A stretch of DNA of 64,000 nucleotides from Adiantum capillus-veneris (Eukaryota > Streptophyta > Polypodiopsida > Polypodiales > Pteridaceae), in NCBI GenBank assembly GCA_014529385.2, contig CM043965.1:13161912-13225911 (forward strand), written 5' to 3'. Of the stretch, positions 34,733 to 47,030 are shown in pieces. The notes below the pieces were generated by a model, which was not told the origin of the DNA, did not search any database, and saw only the letters and a program-made list of their open reading frames with translations. How positions within the stretch are numbered: the first letter of the stretch is position 1; every line of letters starts with the position of its first letter. Both the position numbers and the translations under genes were made by a program.

Positions 34733-34791
34733 TAGAGCCGGAACATGAAATTAAGAGCAATGCTAAGTTATAAGAGACAGGGATACTTCCA

Positions 34792-37385
34792 ATGATGAAT
34801 GGATTTATCAATTTTCTTCAACAACAGGGAAAATATGATATGGTTGATACGATGCAAAACGTTTTGGCTAGAGTAAAATGGCAAGCAATAAAGCAAAAGG
34901 CGATGGATGATATAGTTGAAGAAGCACTAGATGTAGTGCTAAATGAGAGGAGTATTTTTTACGGATATGATCCTAAAGGATATATCAGGTGCTATAAAGC
35001 AGAGATGAAGCTTTGAGGAGTTTCTAAAGATCGGACGATTGCAGATTTGAAAAACTAGTGATTCTAGAGCTCGGTAAACAAAGTCAAGGATTTACAGAGG
35101 AATTCTCCAATAATTGGGATGAATTTGCAAAAGCAATCATAAAAGAAGGTTTAGATTTTTTGGATCTGGAAATAAAAGGAGAGGATTCTAGATTGAAAGC
35201 ATTCAAGATCTACTGCAGATACCAAGTGTTCAAAAATTTATCGATGCAAGGATTGAAGCTATCTTAGATGAATGTCTTCTACAAAATGACAAACTACTTT
35301 TGGCTATACTGATGAGGAAATAGCCGAAGTTGTTTTTGCAAGGATGACAAATCTTGATTTGCAGCAATAAGAAGTTTGAAGTTTTGGAGATAAAGCTATA
35401 AAGCTTCAAGAATCACAAAGTGAAGATAAAGAAGTGTCGTTTATGGATACTGTACAGGTTGAAGTGAACTAGAGGATTGGATAGAAGGGCAAGTGACCTA
35501 TTCGGAGATGGTCAGTGGTTTGGGTGATATTTTTGGTCTATGTCAAGATGCAAATAAATATGCTTGCCATGAAGTGCCTATTATACAGGGTCCAAACAAT
35601 TTGGTTTGTTTATGGGTATGTGAGCAATATCCCGGGCGTGACAAGGATTTAGATTTTGTGTCGCAAGGTAATTGCAAGTAGGTTTATGAGCATCTATCCA
35701 CTATAGATTGGAAGGGTACGACACAAAAGCCAAGCTTATGTGAAATAGAATTTTCCTTGGAGTCAATTCTTGAAGATAACACTAATGAAAGTGTTTACTG
35801 AGAGGAAGGGCAAGAATATTGGCAGTCTTTAATGGCTATCATAGAGCATTATGACATAGAAGTGCAGAGGTATTAAAAAGAAGGGTTCTCTCTAAATGAC
35901 TAAAGACATGATTCGGTTGCAAATACTTTAGGATAGATCAAAAAGCTAGAGGGGGTGAAGATATCGTGTTAGTGACTAACTACAAGCAGGTTTCTAAATA
36001 ACCGGTTACAATAGATTGGAAGAAACTTCTTGCCCTTAGGCAATGGAAAACTCCCAAGTCTCATTTGCGCATAAGGCATCCATTTCCTCATGTATGGCCT
36101 TTTCCTAACATTCATTGCCAATATCCTCTTCAATACATGTATGCTTAACAACCTATATAACCTATGCCATGGACGTATAATGATGTGCCATATAACCATC
36201 ATAACAAAACCTCTACACAAATCTCTTATGGCTTCCAAATCTATGTAGCTTTGCATCCATAGCTTCCATAGCCTTCTTTACACTAGGTGTCCTCATGGTG
36301 GCTAGAATCCCAAGCTCTTCATCAAGGCTCACATCAAAGCCACTAGACTCACCATCAACAAATGAAGGTTGTGCAGACATGTTTGGCAAGACAAGGGTCT
36401 CATTTACTTTTTCTTTGCTTAAGAGATGCATTTGTTGACTTTCCAAAGGTGACCACTCCAAGGTCTCTCAATAAAATTTCTACCTAAGGACTCTCCATGT
36501 CCACTCAATGCTTGTGATTGTTGCTTTACATTTTGTGCAACCACTTTGCCATTTACATCAGCCCCAATCGCTTTTTTAGCAGCATATCAATTGCTCATAA
36601 TGATGATGACATGGACAGGGAAATAGATGCTATATTCGAGAGGTATGCAGAGTCTTATGACGCAAAGGTAGAGAGATATTTGATGGAAGGCAAGAAGATT
36701 GAAAAGAGGTTTACCTGGCATTTCCCTAGGAAATGAGAAAGGTTGTCTAGAGGATTATTTTGAGAATAAAGATTCAGATTCAAAATTCTATGTAGAAGAG
36801 GTACAGAGAGATCTACAGGTTGGTGAGACAGATGAAGTGCAATTTCAACAATGTGAAAGGGTTTTTTGAAGAAGGGGATGAGGAACATATGTCTCTGCTT
36901 GACAAAGATTTGGTGTATAATGAAGATACTCTCTGGGCTCATGGAGTTTTCCCTAATTGTACCATGAGGTTTCCAGAGAGGATTAAAGGGTGTATAGCTA
37001 TTTTTCTAATATTAATACAAGTGTTGTAGAGATGGGGTTACATGATGATACCTTATGATTCAAGGATGCAGTGAGTTTCAAAGAGAAACAAAGGCTTATA
37101 AGGGTTCAAAGGATCTGAAGGAAGTTATATTGATTATAAGGTATGGCAACTTATCTTGTTTGATCTTGAAAGAGCTTCCAAAATCAATCTTGATGGTCAA
37201 GACATGTGCGTGTTTAACTGGCACATACTTGAGTTTGGTGGGGTTCACTAGCAGAGTTTTATTTCATTGGATATGCTGGAAATGAGTCAGATATGCATAC
37301 AAAAATTTATGATGTGCAATTACCAGATGATGAAGCTAGAACATGGAGCAGAGTTGGCACATGCCAAAGGATGTTCAAGTTCAAA
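34792..37385 (+). pseudogene. Internal region of G3, unrecognised and broken
   Basis: Short ORFs, for example 34795-35016 (LQQQGKYDMVDTMQNVLARV), 35058-35267 and 36600-36736 (DREIDAIFERYAESYD), lie in different frames with many stops. Around 36010-36180 the plus strand reads PFPNIHCQYPLQYMYA, a Pro/Tyr-rich stretch typical of retroelement gag linkers. No protease, RT or integrase was recognised. By position after an LTR and primer-binding site it should be a gag region. Confidence 0.4.
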
Positions 37386-37388
37386 GGG

Positions 37389-37937
37389 GGTGGATGTCAT
37401 GTCGCTTTGCTTCTACGATGGGAGAAAGGTTTAAAGATGTTATTTTTGCAGGATAATTCAATTGAAGATATGTATTCTACATGCGGCTTGCCTGCAAAAG
37501 CACTTTTTTTTTTTGACAAGATTTCAATTCAAAACGTGGTTGTATAGATTGCATTAATTGCAGGGTATGCCCATTGATGACTATAATCTCAAATCAAAGG
37601 CTATCTCAATTAATGAAGTTTGACATGGAAGGTGCTGAGGCTACTCTAGGTCCTGCCAAATTTGGCAATGGTAAAGGAAATTTGTTTACTCCATATGTTG
37701 TTTTAACAAAAGATCTAAAAGATGCATGTAAAAAAGATGGGAGAGAAAGAAAGCAACATGCAAAGAGCTTGGGCAGTATGTGGGCACAAAAGAGAGGAAG
37801 ATGAGGTGGTGCCACACACGCAAACAAAAATAGAAGCACGTGTGTATACAAGATGGGGATGCTTGCTTGTTAGTAGAAAGCATAAAAGAGCATGCCTTTT
37901 TAATTAAGTAAAACAAAGATTTTTTCCAGCAGCAGCT
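37389..37937 (+). pseudogene. PPR gene fragment within a duplicated segment, copy B
   Basis: Second copy of 28597-29153, same orientation. It reads NSIEDMYSTCGLPAKA, then QNVVV before a TAG, keeping the PPR Met that copy A has lost (ATG to AGG). Both copies end at the same CAGCAGCTT and have unrelated sequence beyond it. Here the join is to an LTR of family C. Confidence 0.7.
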
Positions 37938-39420
37938 TGACGGCTCGTCAAACGGGGCCATGGGGTGGAAGATGTGCTAGTTCAAAGTTGGAAGGCTTTG
38001 CAGATCCCGATGGACAGGGCAAGTATAGACATGCAGCCAAAACTAGGATCAGTGGAAACTCGTGAAGTGTTTGTGCTGTGGAGCATGCCGGTCTTTTTGG
38101 ATTGTCAATCGGGTCTCAAATGAGCAAGTTATGGCCTAACCGGGGGTCAAGTATGTGCTCACCAGGCCGTGGTGGTAGGCGCACTGACAGGCCTGTTTTT
38201 AGAGCTCGTCGCGATTCTAGAAAATTGCATGCAAGGTGGGAAGTCAGCCGAAATTTGTTGCTCATTGATCGGAGTCATGGTCACCACGATGCACCCACTT
38301 CAAGTTGACAAACAATCGCGGCAAGGGTAAAACTTGGTTTTTTTCCACTTTTGTGACTTGGTGTTCGAGGGGGTGAATTGATCTAAAGTGGAAAAGTTTT
38401 CAAGGTTTGGGGTTGACCGAGGTGTGGCTTGGCGAGAAGGGGGTTCAACAACCTCAAGCACACGGAGCACCGACCACATGCGAAACGGATGTTTGGAAAT
38501 TATTGTAAGTTCAAAAGGAAAGGGTGGCTGAAGTTAAACGGAAAAGGAAAAGGTAACCTTCAAAAGGAGAAAAAGAGAGGTGAGTAAAACTTCAAAAGAG
38601 TAGTAGAGCCGGCGCTATTACTGAAGAGTTTTTTTAAGAAGTTTTGGGAAAAGAAGAAAAGGGTAAGGGAGCGTTTTGGAGAGGAAGGTTTTCTTTTTGC
38701 TAGTAAGAGGGAATTGATTTTGGAGAGTAAGGTTTTCTTTTTGCTAGGAAGAGGGAATTGAGAAGGAGGAAGAAGGAGATCTTCGTGCGCTCGCGCTTGG
38801 TGGTCAAAGCCAAGATATGTGGTCCGTGAAGCAACTCAAAAGAGCGAGGGATTTGCAAGAGAGGCAATCAGCGAAGGCGACCAAGAGGAAAAGTTGTTGT
38901 TGGAGCGAAGCCGAAGTTGGATTTTCTATCAAGGTTTGTGCCGACGTATTCGGTTTGTCGAGGAAGGTGTGTGTCCCTCTGTATGAAGTGGCGATGGTCA
39001 TGGTGTAGTCTTGAGCACAGTTCATAGAGTTTGTACATGGTTTTTTCTTTTGAAGGAGAAGCTTTCACTATGGGTTTTGGCATCGTCTCTCCCTCTCCCC
39101 CCCTTTCTTTTTTGCTTGTCTCCAAGGTGTGTGGTGCCGGTCTGTGTGAGCATGTGCGCCCCCCGGGCCCCTTGTGGTGTGAGAGAGAAAGAGAGAGAGG
39201 TGTCGAGATGTGGAAGAGTTGGAAGTGGGTAAGATCGGTGTGATTGCTATCTAGCAATTGTACAGGTCGTGTGTGCGTTGGGGGAAGTGCAGGCGAGGCC
39301 TTGCTAGTGTGAGTTGGTTTTTTTGAAGGTGTTTTCGAGAGGACATGGGTGCTATGAATAGCCTGAGCTATATAGGGCAACTATTTTTGTGTTGAGTGTG
39401 TTCCCCATTCCCCCTCTCCA
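37932..39420 (+). repeat. LTR-C fragment, 5'-truncated
   Basis: Matches the LTRs of the 50-kb element and more closely the inverted LTR at 43653-45625. It lacks the first 200 bp or so. It ends GTTCCCCATTCCCCCTCTCCA like the others, but no primer-binding site or gag follows. It is therefore a 3' LTR or solo LTR remnant. Confidence 0.75.
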
Positions 39421-39863
39421 ACGCTCGTCCGATCCATCTGCCAGCACATACATGCATAAGTTTAGCCATGGAACCTTGAACTTCATCCCCCCCTTTTACC
39501 CTTGCCTTCTCCCTCTCCACTTAGGTTTGTAAAAAGATTTACCCTTCTCAAGATTTCCTTCTACCTTGCCCTTTTGCTCACCATGACTCTTGCTTATCTA
39601 TCATTATCCCCATCCCCTAGAGTACTCTCATCCATATCCCCTATTCCCTCAAGTTCCACCTGGCTTACTCAACCACGCCAAGCTCATCCTTGCAAAGTCG
39701 ATCCCATTTGAAGAAGAAGAGGCAGAAGACAAAAAAGAAGAAGGGACTTATCCTCTCTCAAGCACCTGTTCCTCTCCCCTACAACCAACTTTGCCAACGA
39801 AACCAAGAGAGACAAGTCGAATATTTCCAACAAATATCGAGTGGAGGCAAGAAGCTATCAAAT

Positions 39864-39910
<47 letters not shown>

Positions 39911-41112
39911 CAAAGGTGTACCTAAACTCCATCTTATGAATTTGACTAGAAATGCATATACCCACTCGAACACAAGAGTTGTCGCATAATATTTTTCATG
40001 TGTACGTTTATGGATTTCAGTTCATATCACACATTCACCTCATCTTTAGGCATTATAGTTGATATTGTAAGCACTCATATAATTTTATGAGATTTATCAC
40101 ACTTTTCTAGAAATATTACATCTCATAAATTCTAAGAAGGATAAAAAATGTTATTGCAGTCTTACTTTCATACATGCTATATTCTAATAAAGTAGTCCAT
40201 GACCACAACATATGCTAGAATTAAAGTTACCCAGTCTACCATTGCATGCATCACACTCAAAATTAAGTAAGAAAGAATGCATTATCACCTTCTCACAAAT
40301 AGGTTACATATTCAAAACCAAACACAAAACTTAAGGTAGAGTAGAAGATGTCGCACTATGCAAACACACTATTAACACATTATTCATTCCTGCTTTATTC
40401 TCTCAAGTTTGATTTCTTTCATGGTCGGGGATTTAGGAGAGAGTAAGGGGATAGTTTCATGGAAGTGATGAGCATGTTGCTTGAACATAAAACGCCCACC
40501 GCTTCCATGGAGATGCCCCATGGATGGCAAATGATGCAACAAAGAAAAATATGAATACGATCAATGAGCGGGTTAACCTTGAAACTTACCTTGAGACAAA
40601 AAATACAACTCCCAAGCTACTAGTTGTTTTCTTAAGGTCTTGTTTAAGTAGACATTAAAAGGAAATGGAAACTATGAGATTATAAGTCAATGAACCTATT
40701 TTAAATTTCAACTATGATTAAAACTTTACCGAGAAGATTTAACATGAATAGCCCTAGCATAACATAGAAGTTTTAAGTGTGAAAAATTATCTTAGATGTT
40801 TGAAAAAAGGCCAGTGCAAGTGTTTACCTGTGGGATGGAATGGGGGATGGTCTTTTTTGGCTAGAACTGATAATTGTTGGTCTATTTTGAACTCGAGTTC
40901 TTTTAATGCCCTAGAATTTTAATTGGATGTGAGTGAGTCCCGGTTGGGTGGGAGGACCCACGGATGAATTTGAAATTCAGCTTAGTCCGAGTAGGCTTGA
41001 TGTCGATGGGAAAGGATGAAGAGAAAAGGATCCAAGAAGGGATTAGATAAGGAAGGAGGATGTGATTGAATTAAGGAACTCTTTTAATTGTTTGATAAAA
41101 AGGAACCTTAAT
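39421..41112. other. About 1.7 kb without a recognisable gene
   Basis: Only short ORFs and an AT-rich background, plus a (TC)n tract at 39867-39907. I see no element ends. Confidence 0.4.
39867..39907 (+). repeat. (TC)n microsatellite
   Basis: Pure TC tract of about 41 bp. Confidence 0.95.
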
Positions 41113-41262
41113 AAAGCTTAGCCGGAGACACGCGCCGGGCCTCTGGTTATGCGAAATCGAGAGAATTGGCACCCCAAAAAATACACAGACAAACTTTGCA
41201 TTGAAAATTTTTACTAACATTGTTCTTAATTGATAAAGAAATCGATACAAAATTGCTTGAAC
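41113..41262 (-). repeat. Inverted copy of the G3 LTR end
   Basis: Reverse complement matches 34528-34660 (GTGCCAATTCTCTCGAT, CAGAGGCCCG). After that point the two diverge and no primer-binding site is seen. Confidence 0.6.
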
Positions 41263-41580
41263 CTTGACCCTTCATCCATGTTTGATCCCAAGCACGGAGC
41301 TGCCTCTTCGTATTTTTCTTATGATCATCCCGGATTATTCCCTTGGTTTACTGACTTTGACTCGTTTTCCTTCCACTGCTTGTTCCCCTTTCCTGCTCCA
41401 AACCACCCACACACACACACACACGACCTCTGCCCTCCCTTGCTTGAACCTCCGAGGCCCCACATATGATGTAGCCCCTTCCACCCTCTATAATTCAATG
41501 CTGCCCCTCCCTTACTCTCTTGCAGACAGCTGCCCTTGCGTTGCTGCCCGCTTTCTTTGCTCTGCTCTTGTGCTGCAGAC

Positions 41581-41623
<43 letters not shown>

Positions 41624-41971
41624 TCCTCTCCTTAATTTTCCCTCCATGCTATATCATGCGCAACACTTTCTCTTTCCTTGACTTTTTGCAACCGCCCACG
41701 CTCTTCTTCCTCCATGCAGCCTTGCAGCCCACACCAAGCAATTAAGGCCTTCACATCCCCCCTTCAAGCGAATGCTTTTTTTTTCCCATGTGCCCATGCT
41801 AGCTGTTGCCCAATTGCCCTCCTTCTTCCTTACTGCTGCTTCTCATTGCAGCCACTTTCTTCCTCTTACTGCAGATGCATCAGCCCTCCCTGTGCCAGTC
41901 CTCCCTGTCTTTTGTGTATTCTGCCAGTAGACACGCCACAACACCTCACTCCCTCCCATCCCTACCTTGCT
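41263..41971. other. No recognisable gene; (CA)n tracts
   Basis: C-rich, with a short CA tract near 41410 and a (CA)n at 41585-41621. By position the 3' LTR of the minus-strand gag-only element should be here, but I could not recognise it. Confidence 0.4.
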
Positions 41972-43589
41972 TTATGGTGCCCCCAAGCCTCCTCCCTCCA
42001 GCGTGGTGTAACCCCGACCTTTATTCCAGCCATGCACTTCTCTCTTGCACAGCCAACACACGCACTCTTTTCCTTCTTTTACAAAATTGTACGCCCTTGG
42101 GCTCTCTCCTTTGCTGATGAGTTGCCCAGCAAGCACTTGTGTCTCTTCATCCATTTCGCCCATCGGGTCATCAAACCCCCAATCAGCTTCATCTTCAATG
42201 CCTTCCTGGCCAAAAGAACCTATATCCAAGGCACCACCCGTGAAATCCATAGGCAATTGCAGATGCTCTTCCCTTTGATAAGTATCCGATGCCTCTTGCT
42301 TGCCATCTTCTTCAACCTGTTCTTCTTCCTTAGCCACAACAACACTCTTCTTCTTGAGAAACCCATGTGCCTGTTTTACGATCAAAGTACATTCCACAGC
42401 TTGATCAGCATCGTTGATGAGCATCGTCATTAGCATTGTGCCACACAACACCCTCACCTGTATGTCTTCGTTCTCAAGCTTTGACACTCTTCCCTGCTCT
42501 TCACCCATAGTGGCAACCACCACATCCTCATGCATATACCAAGGTAACTTTATCTTTACCAGCACTGGCTCTTTGGACTCTGTCTCCCAACTTGTATCTC
42601 TATCCTCCTCACTCGTTTCCCAGAAGCTCGAGCTTGTAGCCTCATCATCTTCACCATAGGCCGATTCGGTATCAACATCATCATCCTCTAGCTGCTCCGC
42701 AAAAGCCGGACCATCATCGTGCCCACTTACTTCATCCAACCCCAAGCTCTCGGCACCTACCATTTGGCCATGATCTGTTACCCTTTCATACAAGCACTCC
42801 ACAAGAACAGGCTCCACCCCTTTAAGTTGCACTGGACACTTGGCATCTGCTAACTCCTCTATACACAAGCACTCTTCAATAAAAGGCTCATCTTTGCTGA
42901 CAAGCTCCTCCACAAATGGCATAAATGCTTCACCAATAGGTAATTCCCAAGGAACATAGTCAATCATAGGCCTTACTCTAACAGGCTCCACACTTCGCAT
43001 CACTGGCACCATCCTCGATGGGCCCATAGAACAAACTGCTGCTTCAACATGAACACAATCAGCAGGCTTTAACAAGCCCAACTCCAGCTTTCTTTCCATT
43101 TTCATGCTCTTCAACTGGGCACCTTTGACTGCCTCGGCATAAGTCTTTGGCTCTTCATCATCCACCTTATCTCGAAACTCGAGGACACATGCAAGCTAGG
43201 AATTTCTCCAGCTTGAAACCATCCGCATTGACCACTTGGGTGGCAGCAACCAGATCACTCCAACAAGCTTCAAACTTATTGACAAAAGCAGCAAAATCAT
43301 CACCCACATCTTGTCGTAGTCTCTTAATCTTCGTATCCGCTTCAACAACCGACACCACCTTGCGAAACTTGCAGAGAAACAGCTCTCGGAAACCAACCCA
43401 GTCCTGCTTATCCGCAGCTTCTAGACTGTCGAACCATGCCTTCGCTTTACCTCGCAGCACCAACGGCACTGTCTGCATCTTTTCTTCATCACTCCACATG
43501 TGCAATGATAGCATAAATAACTCAAAATCTGCTAGCCACTCGTCCGCATCTTCATCACCATTGAAAATCGGGCCAACACTCTGCCACAT
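41972..43589 (-). pseudogene. Gag-only (TR-GAG-type) ORF, one frameshift
   Basis: The frame opens at ATG 43589 with a gag core (WLADFELFML, VPLVLRGKAKAWFDSL). A one-base shift near 43190 separates it from the second frame, 43165-41972 (397 codons). That frame is acidic and carries DTSWETE, VRVLCGTMLMTML, DWGFDDPMGEMDEE and the ending ECVCWLCKREVHGWNKGRG. There is no zinc knuckle, protease, RT or integrase. The organisation parallels the intact ORF at 52241-54037, which shares the gag core, DTSWETE and the CGxMLMxML motif. The protein presumably packages the element's RNA while enzymes come from elsewhere. Confidence 0.7.
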
Positions 43590-43628
43590 TTTTGCTTATA
43601 AACACATCGCCAGGGAGCAATAAGTGTG

Positions 43629-43647
43629 CTCCTCGGTGGGGGCACCA
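43629..43647 (-). promoter_or_regulatory. Primer-binding site of the minus-strand gag-only element
   Basis: TGGTGCCCCCACCGAGGAG on the minus strand, five bases after the LTR end. Confidence 0.75.
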
Positions 43648-43652
43648 AAAAT

Positions 43653-45625
43653 TGAGAGGGGGAATGGCGAATACACCCGACACAAAAAAAACTGCCCCTA
43701 TATAGCTCAGGGTATTCACAGCACCCCTGTCCTCTCGAAAACACCTTCAAAAAAAGAAACTCACACTAGCAAGGCCTTGCCTGCACTTCCCCCAACACAC
43801 ACACACGACCTGTACAGTTGCTAGATAGCAATCACACCGATCTTGCACGCTTTCTTCCATATCTCAACACCTCTCTCTCTTTCTCTCTCACACACACAAG
43901 GGACCCGAGGGGCGCACACACTCACACACACCCTAGAGACGAGCAAAGAAGAAAGGGGGGGAGGGGGAGAGACGACGCCAAAACCCGTAGTGAAAGCTTC
44001 TCCTTCAAAAGAAAACACCATGTAGAAACTCCATGAACTGTGCTCAAGGCTACACCATGGCCATCGCCGCTTCATATAGAGGGGCACACACCTCCCTCGA
44101 CAAACCAAATCCGTCGACACAAACCTCGACAAAAAATCCAACTTCAGCTTCGCTTTGACATCAGCTTTTCGTCTTGGTCGCCTTCGCTAGCTGCCTCTCT
44201 TGCAAATCCCTCGCTCTTTCGAGCCGCTTCACGGACCACGCATCCTGACTTTGATCATCGAGCGCAAGCACACGAAGATCTCCTTCTTCCTCCTTCTCAA
44301 TTCCCTCTTGGTAGCAAAAAGAAAACCTTCCTCTCCAAAACGCTGCCTTACCCTTTTCTTCTTTTCCCAAAACTTCTAAAAAAAACTCTGGAGACGAGCA
44401 AAGAAAAAAGGGGGGGAGGGGGAGAGACGACGCCAAAACCCGTAGTGAAAGCTTCTCCTTCAAAAGAAAACACCATGTAGAAACTCCATGAACTGTGCTC
44501 AAGGCTACACCATGGCCATCGCCGCTTCATATAGAGGGGCACACACCTCCCTCGACAAACCAAATCCGTCGACACAAACCTCGACAAAAAATCCAACTTC
44601 AGCTTCGCTCTGACATCAGCTTTTCGTCTTGGTCGCCTTCACTGGCTACCTCTCTTGCAAATCCCTCGCTCTTTCGAGCCGCTTCATGGACCACGCATCT
44701 TGACTTTGATCATCGAGCGCAAGCACACGAAGATCTCCTTCTTCCTCTTCTCAATTCCCTCTTCGTAGCAAAAAGAAAACCTTCCTCTCCAAAACGCTGC
44801 CTTACCCTTTTCTTCTTTTCCCAAAACTTCTAAAAAAAACTCTTCAGCAGTAGCGCTGGCTGTACTACCCTTTTGCTCTTTTTCTCCTTTTAGCCTTGAA
44901 GGTTACTTTAGCCACACCTAGGTCAACCCCAAACCTTGAAAACTTTTCCACTTTAGATCAGTTCACCCCCTCGAACACCAAGTCGCAAAAGTGGGAAAAG
45001 AACCGAGTTTTACCCTTGCCGCAATTGTTTGTCAACTCGAAGTGGGCGCATGATGGCGACCATGACTTCGATCAACGAGCCACAAATTTCGGCTGACTTC
45101 CCACCTTGCATGCAATTTTTTAGAATCTTGGCGAGCTCTAAAAACATACCTGTCAGTGCGCCTACCACCACGGCCCGGTGAGCACATACCCGATCCCCGA
45201 TAAATGTTCCACATGCCATAACTTGCTCGTTTGAGACCCAATTGACATTCCAAAAAGACTGGCATGCTCGACAACGCAAACACTTCACGTGTATCCACTG
45301 ATTCTAGTTTTGGCCACATGTCTGTACTCGCCCTGTCCACCGTCAGGATCTGCAAAGCCTTCCAACTTTGAACTAGCACATCTTCCACCCTGTGGCCCCG
45401 TTTGACGAGACGTCTGGATGGGCTTCTAGAGCATCTCGAACACTACAATCCAGGGCACATTCCACACTTTGAACACCTTGACCTGCCATTGCAATTATCC
45501 CAATTCGGAGCCCCCCCGGCATTAAAAACCACTTTAAGCATACATTTTTGTTGCCACTCTTCTGCCCAGGACTTTCATACCTACTTTAGCCATTTTCCAT
45601 GCGCCTACTACTAGCACCCTTTGCA
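43653..45625 (-). repeat. LTR-C, 5' LTR of the minus-strand gag-only element
   Basis: On the minus strand it begins TGCAAAGGGTGCTAG at 45625 and ends CCCCCTCTCA at 43653. It is about 200 bp longer than the LTRs of the 50-kb element because it contains a 455-bp tandem duplication. Confidence 0.8.
43936..44845 (-). repeat. 455-bp tandem duplication inside LTR-C
   Basis: GAGACGAGCAAAGAA at 43936 recurs at 44391, and the following 450 bp are nearly identical in both units. The duplication brings a second copy of an apparent ORF start and a polypyrimidine stretch. Confidence 0.9.
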
Positions 45626-47030
45626 CTTCATAGCACACTTCCTAGCGCGGACCAACTTTGGTTGCACCAGCGTCCTCCTAGCTAACCACTTTGTCATAAA
45701 GCCACGAAATTTTGTCATCCCATTATTATATTTCCACATTTTTTTGTAAATATAAAAGACTTTGAGTTTTAGCCAAATAATCTTTGAGCCAACTTGTGTA
45801 AAATTTGAGTTGTAAAGTCTGATGCTGGGTTTGAGCCTTGTAAGGTGGCCACTGGCCAACAGAAGCCCTAGGTATAAAACCCAGTTTTGTAAGTTTGAAC
45901 ATAATCTATTGAAAAAGGGTTTTGAAGTTTGAAGCATATGACTGAGAGCGACTTCTCTCTTGTGCATTGTAATCCATTTTTGTTGAGCTCTAGTAATCCA
46001 AATTTATTTTTGGTAGTTGCATTATGTTCCTTGTCTACTGCTCTTTAATTTAAGTGTAATAATTCTCAATTTTGTTGTGGTTTGTGGCGACTTTTCTACG
46101 AGCTAAATCGGCTGTTTTGGGTGCATTAATGGTCGTTTTTTGACGTTTCAAACATAGGAGAGTGTTCGTAGATCATAAGGTGACCGTTTTGGATTGTTTT
46201 GTTGTAGTTTTCAAGACCTTAATCACGATGGGTCGTGATTTTGGTATCTTGTCAAATTGTGACAAAGCTTGGTAGGATAGTGTCCCTAGGTGTCTCAAAT
46301 CTCCTCCTAAAGTTTTCTTGCATTTGGACTTCGTTTGAGTGCCAAAATGGCATGACGATCGAGATCGATGAGACAAGACATAAGCAAATTGCCTGAGTAG
46401 ACAGTGATAGATTTGCTAGTGTAGAGATGGCTTTGTTACATAGGTTCACTTCTTGAGACACCCTCAAAGAGTCTCCGTGCCCCATCTGAGTCGCTTCCCT
46501 ACATATTGACATTATGTTAGTGCCAAACATCTATGCTACAAACATCCGTTGCAATGATCCACAAACATTGGCACCATTGTCAAGGATAGTGATCCTTAGG
46601 TGGTGAATGACCTAGTTGTAGCTTTTACTTTTAAGACCTTTGATTTTAATATCCATTTCATTTACACATTAGCAATCAAGCATCTGGACTCAGAGTTTAG
46701 TCCTTGGTAGAGGCTGGAAGTCGGGGACTTGCTAGGTCTACTCTTGATAGGCATAGGGAGTTGTGTGTGAGATAGAAAAAGCATTTCCTTCAGCATTTTT
46801 TCGATGCTTTGAAAGTACTATTTTACCATTTTACTTTCAATTCGTACCGTTTGTTTGTTTTTGTTCTTAGGATTCATTTTAGCACTTAGGAGTAGGTTAG
46901 GTAACATCCAAAACCATCAAATTGGGTTGAGAAGCTCATACAAAAAAACTACAAAAACCATATTTTGGCAAGTGACGACCATAAACTCTAAAAATTTAAA
47001 AAAATTGATGGTCAAAACTCAAAAGCTGAT
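45626..47030. other. About 1.4 kb without a recognisable gene
   Basis: AT-rich with no long ORF and no terminal repeats that I could pair. It may be the left part of the satellite that follows, diverged beyond recognition by eye. Confidence 0.4.

Noticed and set aside
41230-41745. Plus-strand ORFs with His-Thr runs
   Set aside because: Translation of (CA)n tracts; no domain or conserved counterpart.
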